Assembly: GCF_015548375.1 (NCBI RefSeq)
Contig: NZ_JADMWW010000026.1
Location: 1-33,730 of the forward strand
From: Collinsella aerofaciens
GTDB taxonomy: Bacteria > Actinomycetota > Coriobacteriia > Coriobacteriales > Coriobacteriaceae
DNA length: 33,730 nucleotides
Reading direction: 5' to 3'
Shown here: positions 1 to 8,072 of the stretch, piece after piece
How positions within the stretch are numbered: position 1 is the first letter of the stretch
Layout of the letters: every line of letters starts with the position of its first letter
Notes under the pieces: generated by a model
The model's input: the letters and a program-made list of their open reading frames with translations, nothing else
Database searches by the model: none
What the model was told of the DNA's origin: nothing
Program-made: the position numbers and the translations under genes

Positions 1-15
1 TAAAGCCGTTTGTCT

Positions 16-61
16 CCACCCGCGTAGCGGGTGGTTTAAAGCTGGCCGCTGCGCGGCCAGC
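16..61. repeat. Pair of tandem GC-rich hairpins (REP-like)
   Basis: Two perfect inverted repeats lie 6 bases apart. The first (16-34) has 8-bp arms CCACCCGC/GCGGGTGG around GTA; the second (41-61) has 9-bp arms GCTGGCCGC/GCGGCCAGC around TGC. The motif TAAAG occurs before, between and after them (1-5, 36-40, 65-69). Neither is followed by a T-run, so a simple terminator is unlikely. The arrangement resembles bacterial REP/BIME palindrome pairs; that is inference. Confidence 0.55.
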
Positions 62-88
62 GGACTAAAGTCTTGAAATAAAGCAAAG

Positions 89-118
89 AGGCCCGCCACC
101 GCAAGCGGTGACGGGCCT
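89..118 (-). terminator. Rho-independent terminator of the DedA gene
   Basis: On the minus strand a stem AGGCCCG...CGGGCCT, with an inner CACCGC/GCGGTG pair, is followed by CTTTGCTTT. It lies about 30 bases after the DedA stop codon. Confidence 0.7.
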
Positions 119-147
119 TGACTGCACGGTTTGCGCGCTGGCTCGAG

Positions 148-795
148 CTACGCGTTCTTTTTGCCCAGCTTGGCCTTAACCAGACCGACCACGGTCGGGA
201 TGATCGACACGGCAACGATGCCGATAATCAGCAGCTCAAAGTGCTCCTGCACAAAGGGAATGCCGCCAAAGAAGTAGCCCAGCAGTGTAAAGAGCGTCGA
301 CCAGGTAATGCCGCCCAGCACGTTAAAGATGACAAAATTGCGCCAGTGCATGCCGCCCATGCCAGCGATAAAGGGCACAAAGGTGCGGATAAACGGGAAG
401 AAGCGACCCAGGAAGATGGCCAGGTGACCCCACTTGTCCAAGAAGTCCTCGGACTTCTTGATGCGCTCGGGCGTCATGGCCTTGACCTTGCCCGAAGCGA
501 TGATCTTTTTGCCAAAGAAGTGACCAATCATAAAGTTGCACTGATCGCCCAAAATGGCGGCGGCCCATGCGGTGGCCAGAAGCGCCACAATGTTAAAGCC
601 GCCATTGTGGGCAAAGAAACCCGAGGCGAACAGCAGTGAATCGCCGGGAAGGAACGGGAAGAACACCACGCCCGTCTCGATAAAGATGATCAGGAACACG
701 CAGCCGTAGGCCATAAGCGGGCCGGCGGCGATCCAGCTGGCAATCGCGGTGCGCGGGTCTTTGAGCAGCTCGGCGATAAAATTAATGAAACCCAT
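148..795 (-). CDS. DedA family (SNARE-associated) integral membrane protein
   Basis: A 215-residue polytopic membrane protein of the DedA/VTT family, whose characterised members flip undecaprenyl phosphate or phospholipid and affect envelope homeostasis. Visible family signatures are an early ETGVVFFPFLPGDS segment and the later FLGRFFPFIRTFVPFIAG block with its conserved arginines and prolines; several hydrophobic stretches follow to a basic C-terminus. The start is the ATG at 795, preceded by GAGAGG nine bases upstream; a longer reading frame to 879 lacks a ribosome site and its extra residues look non-coding. It is transcribed alone and ends at the hairpin at 89-118. A TATACT hexamer (842-847, minus) could be its -10, but no good -35 is visible. 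Family assignment is firm; the lipid substrate is not determined by sequence. Confidence 0.93.
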   Translation of the reverse strand: MGFINFIAELLKDPRTAIASWIAAGPLMAYGCVFLIIFIETGVVFFPFLPGDSLLFASGFFAHNGGFNIVALLATAWAAAILGDQCNFMIGHFFGKKIIASGKVKAMTPERIKKSEDFLDKWGHLAIFLGRFFPFIRTFVPFIAGMGGMHWRNFVIFNVLGGITWSTLFTLLGYFFGGIPFVQEHFELLIIGIVAVSIIPTVVGLVKAKLGKKNA

Positions 796-1018
796 GAAGT
801 AAAACCTCTCAGTTGTGGGCGCGGATACGTCCAAGTTGACCAGTATACGGTTGCGGCGTCCCCTCGTGCGCAACCCCACAAAAGCATGACTCCATTACCA
901 GCAAGTTTGCATAACTGACACCTGTCGCGCAATGCCGCCAAGATTGTCCTTCCTAATCCCTAGCGAATCGCTATACTTTATTGAATCGCATTGCCATGGC
1001 GCTAAGGGAGGGCGGCCG

Positions 1019-1723
1019 GTGAGCTTTATCAATACCATTCGCGAGGATATCAAGACCGTCCAGGCGCAAGACCCCGCTGCACAAAACGGTCTGGTCATCT
1101 TCCTTTCCTATCCTGGCCTGCACGCCAAGTGGAACCACGTGCCCGAGCACTGGCTCTGGGAGCACGGTCATCGCTCGCTCGCCCGCGTGCTCTCGCAAAT
1201 CACCCGCCACATCACCGGCGTCGAGATTCACCCTGCCGCGCAGATCGGCAAGCATTTCTTTATCGACCATGCCATGGGCGTCGTCATCGGCGAGACCACC
1301 ATTGTGGGCGACAACTGCGTGCTCTACCAGGGCGTTACGCTCGGCGGCACCGGCAACGAGACCGGCAAACGCCACCCAACGCTCGGCGATAACGTCACCG
1401 TGGGCACGGGCGCCAAGGTGCTCGGCAACATCCGCATCGGCAACAACGTCAAGATCGGCGGCAACTCGGTCGTCGTCAAGGACGTGCCCGACAACTGCAC
1501 CGTCGTGGGCGTGCCGGGACGCATCATCAAGCGCAACGGCTGCCGCGTGTTCGAGGAGAGCTTCGACGCCAAGCAGCATCGCGAGTACATGCCCGATGAC
1601 GCTGCCGAGCAGAGTGCCCTCAACCGCCAAGGCATCACCGAGAACGCCCGCCGCGTCAAAGAACTCGAGCGAGAGGTGGCCGAGCTCAAGGCCCTCGTCG
1701 CCAAGCTCGTGGACGAGCGCTAG
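1019..1723 (+). CDS. cysE: Serine O-acetyltransferase
   Basis: Transfers acetyl from acetyl-CoA to L-serine, giving O-acetylserine, the precursor of cysteine. The 234-residue product has the CysE/EpsC pattern: a short N-terminal helical region (...[23 protein letters not shown]), then left-handed beta-helix hexapeptide repeats including [14 protein letters not shown], the VTLGGTG loop and [11 protein letters not shown]. The start is GTG at 1019 because AAGGGAGG lies seven bases upstream; the frame extends to 932 without another ribosome site. After the catalytic part (about residue 175) comes a 55-residue tail ending in a leucine-heptad coiled coil ([19 protein letters not shown]), longer than in minimal EpsC forms and possibly an oligomerisation helix. 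No cysK is adjacent. A TATACT at 972-977 may be the -10, but the -35 is poor. Confidence 0.93.
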   Translation: MSFINTIREDIKTVQAQDPAAQNGLVIFLSYPGLHAKWNHVPEHWLWEHGHRSLARVLSQITRHITGVEIHPAAQIGKHFFIDHAMGVVIGETTIVGDNCVLYQGVTLGGTGNETGKRHPTLGDNVTVGTGAKVLGNIRIGNNVKIGGNSVVVKDVPDNCTVVGVPGRIIKRNGCRVFEESFDAKQHREYMPDDAAEQSALNRQGITENARRVKELEREVAELKALVAKLVDER

Positions 1724-1750
1724 GAACGCAAGCGGCACAAAACGACATCG

Positions 1751-1809
1751 GCATCAACGCAAGAAGGCGCGCCAGGGAATTCATCCCCGGCGCGCCTTTG
1801 CGTTGATGC
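1751..1809. terminator. Long bidirectional terminator hairpin
   Basis: A near-perfect stem of about 20 bp (arms beginning GCATCAACGCAA and ending TTGCGTTGATGC, core GGCGCGCC) around a 14-15-base loop, placed between convergent cysE and the ABC exporter operon. Confidence 0.75.
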
Positions 1810-1816
1810 GACATGC

Positions 1817-1827
1817 GGGACTGTCCC
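1817..1827. repeat. GGGACTGTCCC palindrome after exporter stop codon
   Basis: An 11-bp palindrome GGGAC-T-GTCCC ten bases beyond the stop of the downstream exporter gene. It shares the GGGAC/GTCCC core seen in intergenic repeats elsewhere in this window (7376, 11487, 13657, 16858, 26927). Confidence 0.4.
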
Positions 1828-1836
1828 TTTGTCACA

Positions 1837-3843
1837 TTATGCGAACTGGCTCAGATAGAGGTCGGCGTAGGCACCCTCGGCAGCCAGCAGCTCCTTATGC
1901 GTGCCCTGCTCGATAATGTTGCCGTGATCCATGACCAAGATCAGGTCGGCATCCACAATCGTCGACAGGCGGTGTGCGATCACAAAGCTCGTGCGCCCGC
2001 GCATAAGCGCATCCATGGCACGGCCGATGGCAAGCTCGGTACGCGTGTCCACGCTTGAGGTCGCCTCGTCCAGGATGAGAATCGCCGGGTTATTGAGCAG
2101 CACGCGTGCGATGGTCAGCAGCTGACGCTGGCCCTGGCTGATGCTTTCGGCATCGTTGGCCACGCGCGTGTCGTAGCCCTGCGGCATGGTGCGCACAAAG
2201 AAGTCGACCTGCGCGGCACGAGCCGCGGCCACAATTTCGTCGCGCGTTGCCTCGGGGCAGCCGTAGGCGATGTTTTCGGCAATCGTGCCATCGAACAGCC
2301 AGGCGTCCTGCAGCACCATGCCAAACTGCTGCCGTAGCTCGCCGCGATCCATGCGGCTCGTATCCACGCCGTCGAGCGTGATACGCCCGCCGTCAATCTC
2401 GTAGAAGCGCATGAGCAGGTTGATGAGCGTCGTCTTGCCTGCGCCCGTGGTTCCCACCACGGCAATCTTCTGGCCCGGCTCGGCGGTAAACGACACGTCG
2501 CGCATAAGCGGCTTGTCGGGCGAATAACCAAAGCGCACGTGCTCAAAGGAGACGCGGCCCTCCACGCGACCCGGCAGCTTGGCGGCCTTGTCCGGCAGCG
2601 GATCGGCCTCCATCTCGGGCTCATCGAGCAGGTCGAACACGCGCTCGGCGCTCGCCAGCGCGCTCTGCAGCGAGTTAAAGGTAAACGACAGCTGCGTCAT
2701 GGGCTCGGACGCCTCATAGATAAACTGGAAGAACGCCTGGAACACGCCGACGGTCATATGCCCGGCAACCAACATGCTGCAGCCCACAAGCGCAATAACG
2801 ATCTGCGCCAAACGGCCGATAAAGCGCACTGCGGGGCCGACAGCATTGATCATAAAGTCGGCCTTGGTGCTCACACGAGCCAGTTCCTTCGAAGCCTCGT
2901 GCACCTCAGCGGAGCTCTGACGTTCGCGGTTAAACGCGCGGATCACCAGACGGCCCGAATAGCCTTCCTCGACCGCACTCGTAATCTTGGACACCCACTC
3001 CTGGCGCTCGCCCGTCACATCGTGTGTGCGGCGCGAGACGACCTTCGTCACCAGCAGCGACAGTGCCGTAAAGAACAGAAAGACGAGCGTAAGCTGCACG
3101 CTGAACACGAACATCACGCTCACAGCACCAACAACCGTGCCGATCGACACGAGCAGCTGCAGCAATCCGCGCTGCATGCTCTCGGACATCTTGTCCAGGT
3201 CGTTGGTCGCGCGGCTGACGACCTCGCCGGGACGATGCGCGTCAAAATAGGCGAGCGGCAGACGGTTGAGCTTTTGCGCGATGCGGTTGCGCAGGCACAG
3301 ATTGAGGCGTTCGGCCACGCTCGACATCAAAAAGCTCTGGAGCGCGTAGAACGAGGCGGCGGCCGTCCAAATCAAAAAGTAGATGAAGATAGTCCTGCCG
3401 CAGTTCTCCCAGGTGATGCTGAAGGTGGTGTCGTTGGCAAACGCCACCTGAATGTGGCTCCACAGCTCATCGATCACGCGGGCGCTATATGCCGGCGCAG
3501 CAGTGTTAAAGATGGCATAGAACACAATGCTCGCGAACACGATATAGAAGCGCCAATGGTCGCCGGCAGCCTCGCTCCACAGGCGGCGCACCGTCGCCCA
3601 GGTATCTCGAGGCGTCTCGTCCTCGTCTTCATCGTCCACGTCGCGCATACGCTCTGCCTCGGCGCGGGCGCGCTCGTCCTCGGCACGTTCGTTTTCCTCG
3701 TAGAGCGCTTGGCGGCGAGCCTCGCGCTCGGCTGCAGCCTTGGCGGCGTCATCCAGCTCGGGTGCCACGGCAGCCGTTTCCTCGACCAGTACCGCGGCAG
3801 CGGCGTCATCAACGCCGCCCTGCTTCTTGAGCTCCTCGGTCAT
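1837..3843 (-). CDS. ABC exporter half-transporter, subunit B (canonical catalytic site)
   Basis: A 668-residue fused membrane and ATPase half-transporter of the multidrug/lipid exporter type (type IV fold). An acidic, charged N-terminal extension of about 80 residues precedes six predicted membrane helices; the nucleotide-binding domain has Walker A GTTGAGKTT (about 460-468), a variant signature ISQGQ (about 568) and Walker B LILDEATSS with the catalytic glutamate (about 590). The start is ATG 3843, since GGGAGG lies eight bases upstream; the GTG at 3852 falls inside that ribosome site. One base separates it from the stop of the partner gene. The variant signature here and the missing glutamate in the partner would together form one degenerate ATP site, as in LmrCD, BmrCD or TM287/288. 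Substrate unknown; MarR control suggests drugs or toxic metabolites. Confidence 0.93.
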   Translation of the reverse strand: MTEELKKQGGVDDAAAAVLVEETAAVAPELDDAAKAAAEREARRQALYEENERAEDERARAEAERMRDVDDEDEDETPRDTWATVRRLWSEAAGDHWRFYIVFASIVFYAIFNTAAPAYSARVIDELWSHIQVAFANDTTFSITWENCGRTIFIYFLIWTAAASFYALQSFLMSSVAERLNLCLRNRIAQKLNRLPLAYFDAHRPGEVVSRATNDLDKMSESMQRGLLQLLVSIGTVVGAVSVMFVFSVQLTLVFLFFTALSLLVTKVVSRRTHDVTGERQEWVSKITSAVEEGYSGRLVIRAFNRERQSSAEVHEASKELARVSTKADFMINAVGPAVRFIGRLAQIVIALVGCSMLVAGHMTVGVFQAFFQFIYEASEPMTQLSFTFNSLQSALASAERVFDLLDEPEMEADPLPDKAAKLPGRVEGRVSFEHVRFGYSPDKPLMRDVSFTAEPGQKIAVVGTTGAGKTTLINLLMRFYEIDGGRITLDGVDTSRMDRGELRQQFGMVLQDAWLFDGTIAENIAYGCPEATRDEIVAAARAAQVDFFVRTMPQGYDTRVANDAESISQGQRQLLTIARVLLNNPAILILDEATSSVDTRTELAIGRAMDALMRGRTSFVIAHRLSTIVDADLILVMDHGNIIEQGTHKELLAAEGAYADLYLSQFA

Positions 3844-3844
3844 G

Positions 3845-5569
3845 CTACTCACCTCCCTTCATCTGCGATTCCGCGATGGCGCGGTACACCTCGCAGGTTT
3901 CCATAAGCTCGCCATGCGTGCCCAAGCCCACAACCTCGCCATCCTTGAGCACGACGATCTGGTCGGCGTGCAAGATCGTCGAGATGCGCTGCGCGATGAT
4001 GAGCACCGCAGCGTCACGCGTCTCGTCTTGCAACGCATGACGCAGGGCGGCATCGGTCTTAAAGTCCAGGGCCGAAAAACTGTCATCGAAGATATATAGA
4101 TCGGCATGCTTCATGAGCGCGCGAGCAATGGCCAGGCGCTGGCGCTGGCCGCCTGAAAAGTTCGTGCCGCCCTGCGCCACCGGGGTATCGAGCCCCTGCG
4201 GCTGATCGAGTACAAAGGTGCTCTGGGCAACCTCAAGCGCGTGAAGCATGTCGGTCTCGGTCGCGCCCTCGTTGCCAAAGCGCAGATTACTTGCCACGGT
4301 GCCCGAGAACAGCCACGCCTTCTGCGGCACATAGGCGATGTGTCCACGGATCTCATCTTGCGAAAGCTCGCGCAGATCGACACCGTCCAGGCGAATGGTG
4401 CCCTTGGTGGCATCGTGGAAGCGCAGCAAGAGCTTGGCCACCGTCGACTTGCCCGAACCCGTCGAGCCGACGATTGCGGTCGTCTGACCGCGACGACAGG
4501 CAAAGCTCAGGTCGCACAGGGTGTCCTCGTCGGCATCGTCAAAGCGAAACGACATGTGGTCGAACATGGCCACCGCATCGGCTTCGTCTTGGGGCTCGCG
4601 CGCCCCGTCATCCAGCGTGCGCTCGCCATCGACGATGCTCGGCTCAATCTCCAACACCTGCTGCGCACGGTTCAGGCACGCGGCAGCACGCGGAAGCGTC
4701 AGCACCACCATCTGGGCCATCATCACAAAGAACAGGATCAGAATTGCATACTCCAGCACCGCCGAGATACTCGCAATCTGCATGGCGTGGGCGCCTACGC
4801 GGTTGCCGCCCACCCACAGCACCGCCACCTCGGCGATGTTCATCAAAAAGAAGCTTGAGCTGTCGAGGCCCACAAACAGGTGGTTGACTTTGATGGCGTT
4901 GGCGGCGTATTCGCTAAACACCTCGTCCAGACGCCGTTCCTCGTGGCGCTCCTTGTTAAACGCACGGATGACGCGCACGCCCACAATATTCTCGCGCAGC
5001 ACCACGTTCATGCGGTCGATAAAGCCCTGTAGGCGCATAAAGATCGGAGCCGCGTTGGCAACCGTAAAGACCGCCGCCACCAGCACAATCGCAACGACTA
5101 CGCCCAGAAGCGTGCCCATGGCGGGATCGATAAACCAGGCGAATATGATGCCCGCCACAGCCAAAAACGGCACGGGCAGCACCAGCTGAATCGTCTGCAG
5201 AATCGCCTGCTGAATCACGTTGATGTCGTTGAGCGAGCGCGTGATCATCGATCCGGTGCCAAAGCGCTCAAAATCGCTGGCCGCGAGCTCGAGCGATTTG
5301 TCGTACACGGCATTGCGGATATCGCAGGCCACGTTGGCGGCCAGGCGCGCCGAAAGATAGCAGCCCAACACCGTGCCGCCGCTAGCCATGCTGGTCGCGA
5401 TAAACATGTATAGGCCGTTGCGTAAAATGTAGTCGACATCGCCCGTGGTAATACCGGTGTTGACCATGTTCGCCAGCATCGTGGGAACCAACAGCGTACC
5501 GACGTTATCCACCAGCAGCACCAGCAGCGTCACTGCGACAAGCCCTCGGTAGGGCTTCAAAAACCTCAT
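3845..5569 (-). CDS. ABC exporter half-transporter, subunit A (degenerate catalytic site)
   Basis: A 574-residue half-transporter: six predicted membrane helices, then an ATPase domain with Walker A GSTGSGKST (about 366), signature FSGGQ (about 473) and Walker B YIFDDSFSALD (about 495). The residue after the Walker B aspartate is Asp rather than the catalytic Glu, a mark of the degenerate member of heterodimeric exporters. The likely start is ATG 5569, whose A is shared with the TAA stop of the upstream MarR gene (TAATG), implying coupled translation; a GTG at 5581 is possible but has GGGGAG only two bases before it. It ends one base before the start of subunit B. Function as one half of a drug or metabolite efflux pump is inferred from family and context. 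Confidence 0.92.
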   Translation of the reverse strand: MRFLKPYRGLVAVTLLVLLVDNVGTLLVPTMLANMVNTGITTGDVDYILRNGLYMFIATSMASGGTVLGCYLSARLAANVACDIRNAVYDKSLELAASDFERFGTGSMITRSLNDINVIQQAILQTIQLVLPVPFLAVAGIIFAWFIDPAMGTLLGVVVAIVLVAAVFTVANAAPIFMRLQGFIDRMNVVLRENIVGVRVIRAFNKERHEERRLDEVFSEYAANAIKVNHLFVGLDSSSFFLMNIAEVAVLWVGGNRVGAHAMQIASISAVLEYAILILFFVMMAQMVVLTLPRAAACLNRAQQVLEIEPSIVDGERTLDDGAREPQDEADAVAMFDHMSFRFDDADEDTLCDLSFACRRGQTTAIVGSTGSGKSTVAKLLLRFHDATKGTIRLDGVDLRELSQDEIRGHIAYVPQKAWLFSGTVASNLRFGNEGATETDMLHALEVAQSTFVLDQPQGLDTPVAQGGTNFSGGQRQRLAIARALMKHADLYIFDDSFSALDFKTDAALRHALQDETRDAAVLIIAQRISTILHADQIVVLKDGEVVGLGTHGELMETCEVYRAIAESQMKGGE

Positions 5570-6069
5570 TAACAGTCGCACGACTCCCCCTCACCTTGAT
5601 TCTCGGCTTGGCTCTCGGCAGCGATATGCTGCTTAAAGGCATCGCACTCATCGCCGAGCACCTGAGAGAATTTGCCGATCAAGCGCATAATCTCGCGCTG
5701 CTCACATGGCTCAAGCGCGCCAAAGGCTCGCTGCTCGGCCTTGAGTGCCGGCAGCGCATAACGCTCGGCAAATCGCCTGCCCTCTTCGGTCAGGCTCACA
5801 ACCTTGTTCTTACGACTGCCTTCGGCAAACTCCAACGTTGCGAAGCCCCGCGCCGTCAAGGCTTTAATTGCCGAGTTGATGGTCTGCTTGCTGTAGAACC
5901 ATTCGCTTGTCAGACGGCTTACGGCAATACTGCCGCCCGCCGTGCTGGTGTCGACGAGCATCCAATAGGCGCAGTCCGAAAGGCCGCAGGCGCGCGAGAA
6001 CTCCGAATAGATATGGTCGAGTCCATTGAGCAACCGATCGAAGTCGACCAGCGTAACCGCACTATTCAT
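5569..6069 (-). CDS. MarR family transcriptional regulator
   Basis: A 166-residue winged-helix regulator. The MarR-type DNA-binding region spans roughly residues 45-110 (SRLTSEWFYSKQTINSAIKALTARGF, the recognition helix, then the wing ending FAERYALPAL). It is the first gene of a three-gene operon with the heterodimeric ABC exporter and overlaps the exporter start by one base. Family members typically repress their own promoter and an adjacent efflux pump and release DNA on binding a small molecule. Here two 19-bp repeats in the promoter (see 6084-6145) are likely its operators. Start ATG 6069 has only a weak GGTGGG ribosome site. The family call is firm; the ligand is unknown. Confidence 0.92.
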   Translation of the reverse strand: MNSAVTLVDFDRLLNGLDHIYSEFSRACGLSDCAYWMLVDTSTAGGSIAVSRLTSEWFYSKQTINSAIKALTARGFATLEFAEGSRKNKVVSLTEEGRRFAERYALPALKAEQRAFGALEPCEQREIMRLIGKFSQVLGDECDAFKQHIAAESQAENQGEGESCDC

Positions 6070-6083
6070 CTATCCCACCATTC

Positions 6084-6145
6084 AATTGTCCGATTTTTGA
6101 CCAATTATGTGTCTCTAGATTAGTCCGAGTTTTGACTATCGTCAA
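6084..6145 (-). promoter_or_regulatory. Promoter of the MarR-exporter operon with two operator-like repeats
   Basis: On the minus strand, TTGACG (6140-6145) and TAATCT (6117-6122) are separated by 17 bases, a strong sigma-70-type promoter. Two similar 19-bp sequences lie at 6084-6102 and 6119-6137, 35 bases apart, each containing GTCCGA(T/G)TTTTGAC on the plus strand. Each is itself an imperfect inverted repeat: TAGTC/GACTA in the upstream copy and ATTGTC/GACCAAT in the other. One overlaps the -10 and spacer, the other lies just downstream of the start site, as expected for autorepression by MarR. Confidence 0.7.
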
Positions 6146-6188
6146 CAGGCTCTCTGCAAATGCGTGCATTTTTATGGCCTATCGGCAG

Positions 6189-6224
6189 AAAAAGACCGCC
6201 GGCGCGGGGGCGGCGCCAGCGGTC
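6189..6224 (-). terminator. Rho-independent terminator of the small protein gene
   Basis: Minus strand: a 12-bp stem GACCGCTGGCGC/GCGCCGGCGGTC with one mismatch, followed by TTTTT. It begins about 26 bases after the stop codon of the gene ending at 6251. Confidence 0.75.
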
Positions 6225-6250
6225 ACGTGAAAATCGAGTTTTATTGCCTG

Positions 6251-6541
6251 TTAAGCGGCGACGGCCTCATAGACCGTAGCGCCCGAGAAGCTGTCATGCA
6301 GGCTCTTGCCGGCAATCCACGGCAGCTCGACGACCTCGCAGACCGTGTTGACCAGCTCGGAGCAGTCAGTAAAGTGGCCCTTGTCGTTGAGGGCCTCGCA
6401 ATCCTGAACACGCCAATAGCCATCGGTGTGCGTGATGTAGTACTCGTGATCGTTGATCGACACGAAAGCGCGCGTCTTGGAACGCAGCAGCTTCAGAAAT
6501 CCTTCGAAATCGGTCTCGACGACATCTCCAGCCTGGAACAT
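6251..6541 (-). CDS. Small protein of unknown function (96 residues)
   Basis: I do not recognise a family. The start is ATG 6541, with a perfect AGGAGGT six bases upstream (6548-6554); the frame runs further to 6616 but without such a site. The product begins MFQAGDVVETDFEGFLKLL and looks like a compact, acidic, soluble mixed alpha/beta domain with aromatic residues in the middle (HEYYITHTDGYWRV) and no signal peptide or membrane segment. A good ribosome site, a dedicated terminator and a separate promoter region argue that it is real and expressed as a single gene. A 17-base palindrome AACCTTT-ATC-AAAGGTT (6605-6621) upstream may be a binding site. No function is assigned. Confidence 0.75.
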   Translation of the reverse strand: MFQAGDVVETDFEGFLKLLRSKTRAFVSINDHEYYITHTDGYWRVQDCEALNDKGHFTDCSELVNTVCEVVELPWIAGKSLHDSFSGATVYEAVAA

Positions 6542-6695
6542 GATGTTACCTCCTGGCCCGGCGCCACCACGGCGCATTGATAAACGTTGGTACTCCTTTA
6601 GTAAAACCTTTATCAAAGGTTATGCGTTCGTCATTTAGGCAAGTGGTAAAAAACCGCAGGGTAGACGGGATAAAACGTTTAACCATCCCATTTGT

Positions 6696-6724
6696 TTGTC
6701 ACATTCTGAAGGTACTTTTATGCA
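6696..6724 (+). promoter_or_regulatory. Predicted promoter of the nitroreductase gene
   Basis: TTGTCA (6696-6701) and TATGCA (6719-6724) with a 17-base spacer; the start codon follows at 6836, leaving a leader of about 105 bases. I see no clear structure in the leader. Confidence 0.45.
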
Positions 6725-6835
6725 AACCTACTTTCCCAATTGGAATCTATCCTTTTGGCCGGGCAATTGACCGTCTATCGTTTAAGCCCGACGGGTATGA
6801 ACGGGGCATCTGCAACGCCACCGCAAGGAGACACC

Positions 6836-7357
6836 ATGGAGACTATCGAAGCACTCATTCACCGCCGCAGCTGCCGCAACTACAGCAATCGTCCCGTCGA
6901 GGCCGAAAAGCTTGCACATATTATCGAAGCCGGCCAATATGCACCGAGCGGCATGGGCCGCCAGCCGGTGACGTTTGTCGCCGTCACCGACCCCGCGACC
7001 GTCGAGCGTCTCTCACAGCTCAACGCCCAGGTCATGGACAGCAACAGCGACCCCTTCTATGGCGCCAAGACCGTTGTGGTGGTGCTGGTTGACCGCAGCG
7101 TGCCCACACATCTGGAAGACGGCTCGCTCGCCATGGGCAACTTGCTCAACGCCGCCTATGCACTGGGTGTCGATTCGTGCTGGATTCACCGCGCGCATGA
7201 GGTCTTTGACTCGCCCGAGGGCCTGGAGCTGCTGGCCAGCTGGGGCCTGCCCGCCGACGGCAGCCTGCGCGGTGTCGGTAACTGCATTCTGGGCTATGCC
7301 GAGGACACGCTACCCGAGCCCAAACCCCGCCGCAACAACGTGGTGTACGTCAAGTAG
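6836..7357 (+). CDS. Nitroreductase family protein (FMN-dependent oxidoreductase)
   Basis: A 173-residue cytoplasmic flavoprotein of the nitroreductase fold; members use NAD(P)H to reduce nitro compounds, quinones or similar acceptors. The FMN-phosphate-binding N-terminus IHRRSCRNYSNRPVE (about 6-20) and AGQYAPSGMGRQPV (about 33-46) are visible, followed by the LEDGSLAMGNLLNAAYALGVDSCWIHRA helix and a final LGYAEDTLPEPKPRR segment, typical of the family's FMN-binding end. The start is ATG 6836, with AAGGAGA six bases before it. It is monocistronic, with its own promoter and a hairpin 18 bases after the stop. Substrate is not deducible; in gut actinobacteria such enzymes can act on nitroaromatic drugs, but that is general knowledge only. 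Confidence 0.92.
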   Translation: METIEALIHRRSCRNYSNRPVEAEKLAHIIEAGQYAPSGMGRQPVTFVAVTDPATVERLSQLNAQVMDSNSDPFYGAKTVVVVLVDRSVPTHLEDGSLAMGNLLNAAYALGVDSCWIHRAHEVFDSPEGLELLASWGLPADGSLRGVGNCILGYAEDTLPEPKPRRNNVVYVK

Positions 7358-7375
7358 CGCAGGAGTGTCCCAAAC

Positions 7376-7410
7376 TGCCGGCAGAAAAGGAACGTCCCCT
7401 TCTGCCGGCA
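7376..7410. repeat. Hairpin element with ACGTCCCC loop, possible bidirectional terminator
   Basis: Perfect 11-bp arms TGCCGGCAGAA/TTCTGCCGGCA enclose a loop with AACGTCCCC. It lies between the convergent nitroreductase gene and the gene ending at 7413, with a GTGTCCC just outside (7366-7372). No T-run follows, so termination is uncertain. It belongs to the loose GGGACA/TGTCCC hairpin group of this window. Confidence 0.5.
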
Positions 7411-7412
7411 AG

Positions 7413-7988
7413 CTATGTTGATATTTGAGTTGTCGTCGCTTCGCTTGTCTGGGTCGTTTCGGCGTCGTCGCCTTGCTTGTCTTCGTCCTTTTGAGCATCG
7501 GCGATGGTGGTGGCCGCCGCGACGATGCCGCGCTGGGGCGCGACGCCTGTCTGGGTCTGAGCGCCCTCGATAACTTCTGTGCCTGCATGCGCGAGCTCGG
7601 GCGATTTAAACACTGCGTCCAAGTTGGCACCACCGCCGGCGTAGCCAAGCGCAGCGAGTGCGATGACGATCACTGCAACGACGGCCACGATCGGCACATA
7701 ACGATGCCAACCAGCCGGGTTGAGCCCGCTGCGGCGAGCCGCCCCGCGGCTGATGTAACCGAGCGTGCCGTCGTGCTTGAGCTTTGAGCCCACCACGCGT
7801 TTGCGGCCCCACAGCGAGGACTCTGCCTGCATTGCCAAGCGAGCGCTTGCCGAAGGATAGCCGTATTTAGTGCGCTTGAACGAGCCATCAAACCCCGAGG
7901 CGTGTTTGCCCCACGTCACCGATGTTGTGCGTCGGTTGACCGGCGCGGCACTCCGCCTTCTGCGGCTCGGTTTTGAAGTCTCAGCCAT
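7413..7988 (-). CDS. Single-pass membrane protein of unknown function
   Basis: A 191-residue protein I cannot assign to a family. The N-terminal 105 residues are strongly basic and rich in Ser/Arg/Lys (SKPSRRRRSAAPVNRRTT; also KRTKYGYPSASARLAMQAESSLWGRKRV). One hydrophobic segment follows (YVPIVAVVAVIVIALAALGYAG, about residues 105-126), then a Thr/Ala/Asp-rich tail of about 65 residues ending TTQTSEATTTQIST. By the positive-inside rule the basic half is cytosolic and the acidic, threonine-rich tail is outside. The start ATG 7988 follows GAGGG; the frame extends to 8042 with no better site. It stops two bases after the hairpin at 7376-7410. It could be an envelope or division-associated anchor; that is speculation. 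Confidence 0.75.
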   Translation of the reverse strand: MAETSKPSRRRRSAAPVNRRTTSVTWGKHASGFDGSFKRTKYGYPSASARLAMQAESSLWGRKRVVGSKLKHDGTLGYISRGAARRSGLNPAGWHRYVPIVAVVAVIVIALAALGYAGGGANLDAVFKSPELAHAGTEVIEGAQTQTGVAPQRGIVAAATTIADAQKDEDKQGDDAETTQTSEATTTQIST

Positions 7989-8072
7989 ATGCCCTCGCAC
8001 GCCGTAACCAAATCGAAACAATAACGCTTTGGACTGTAGCACACGCGTCGCGCGCGGTCACGGGCGCCTCGC

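Noticed and set aside
1-120. CRISPR array at the window start
   Set aside because: Only two hairpins with different stem sequences are present; there are no identical repeats with regular spacers.
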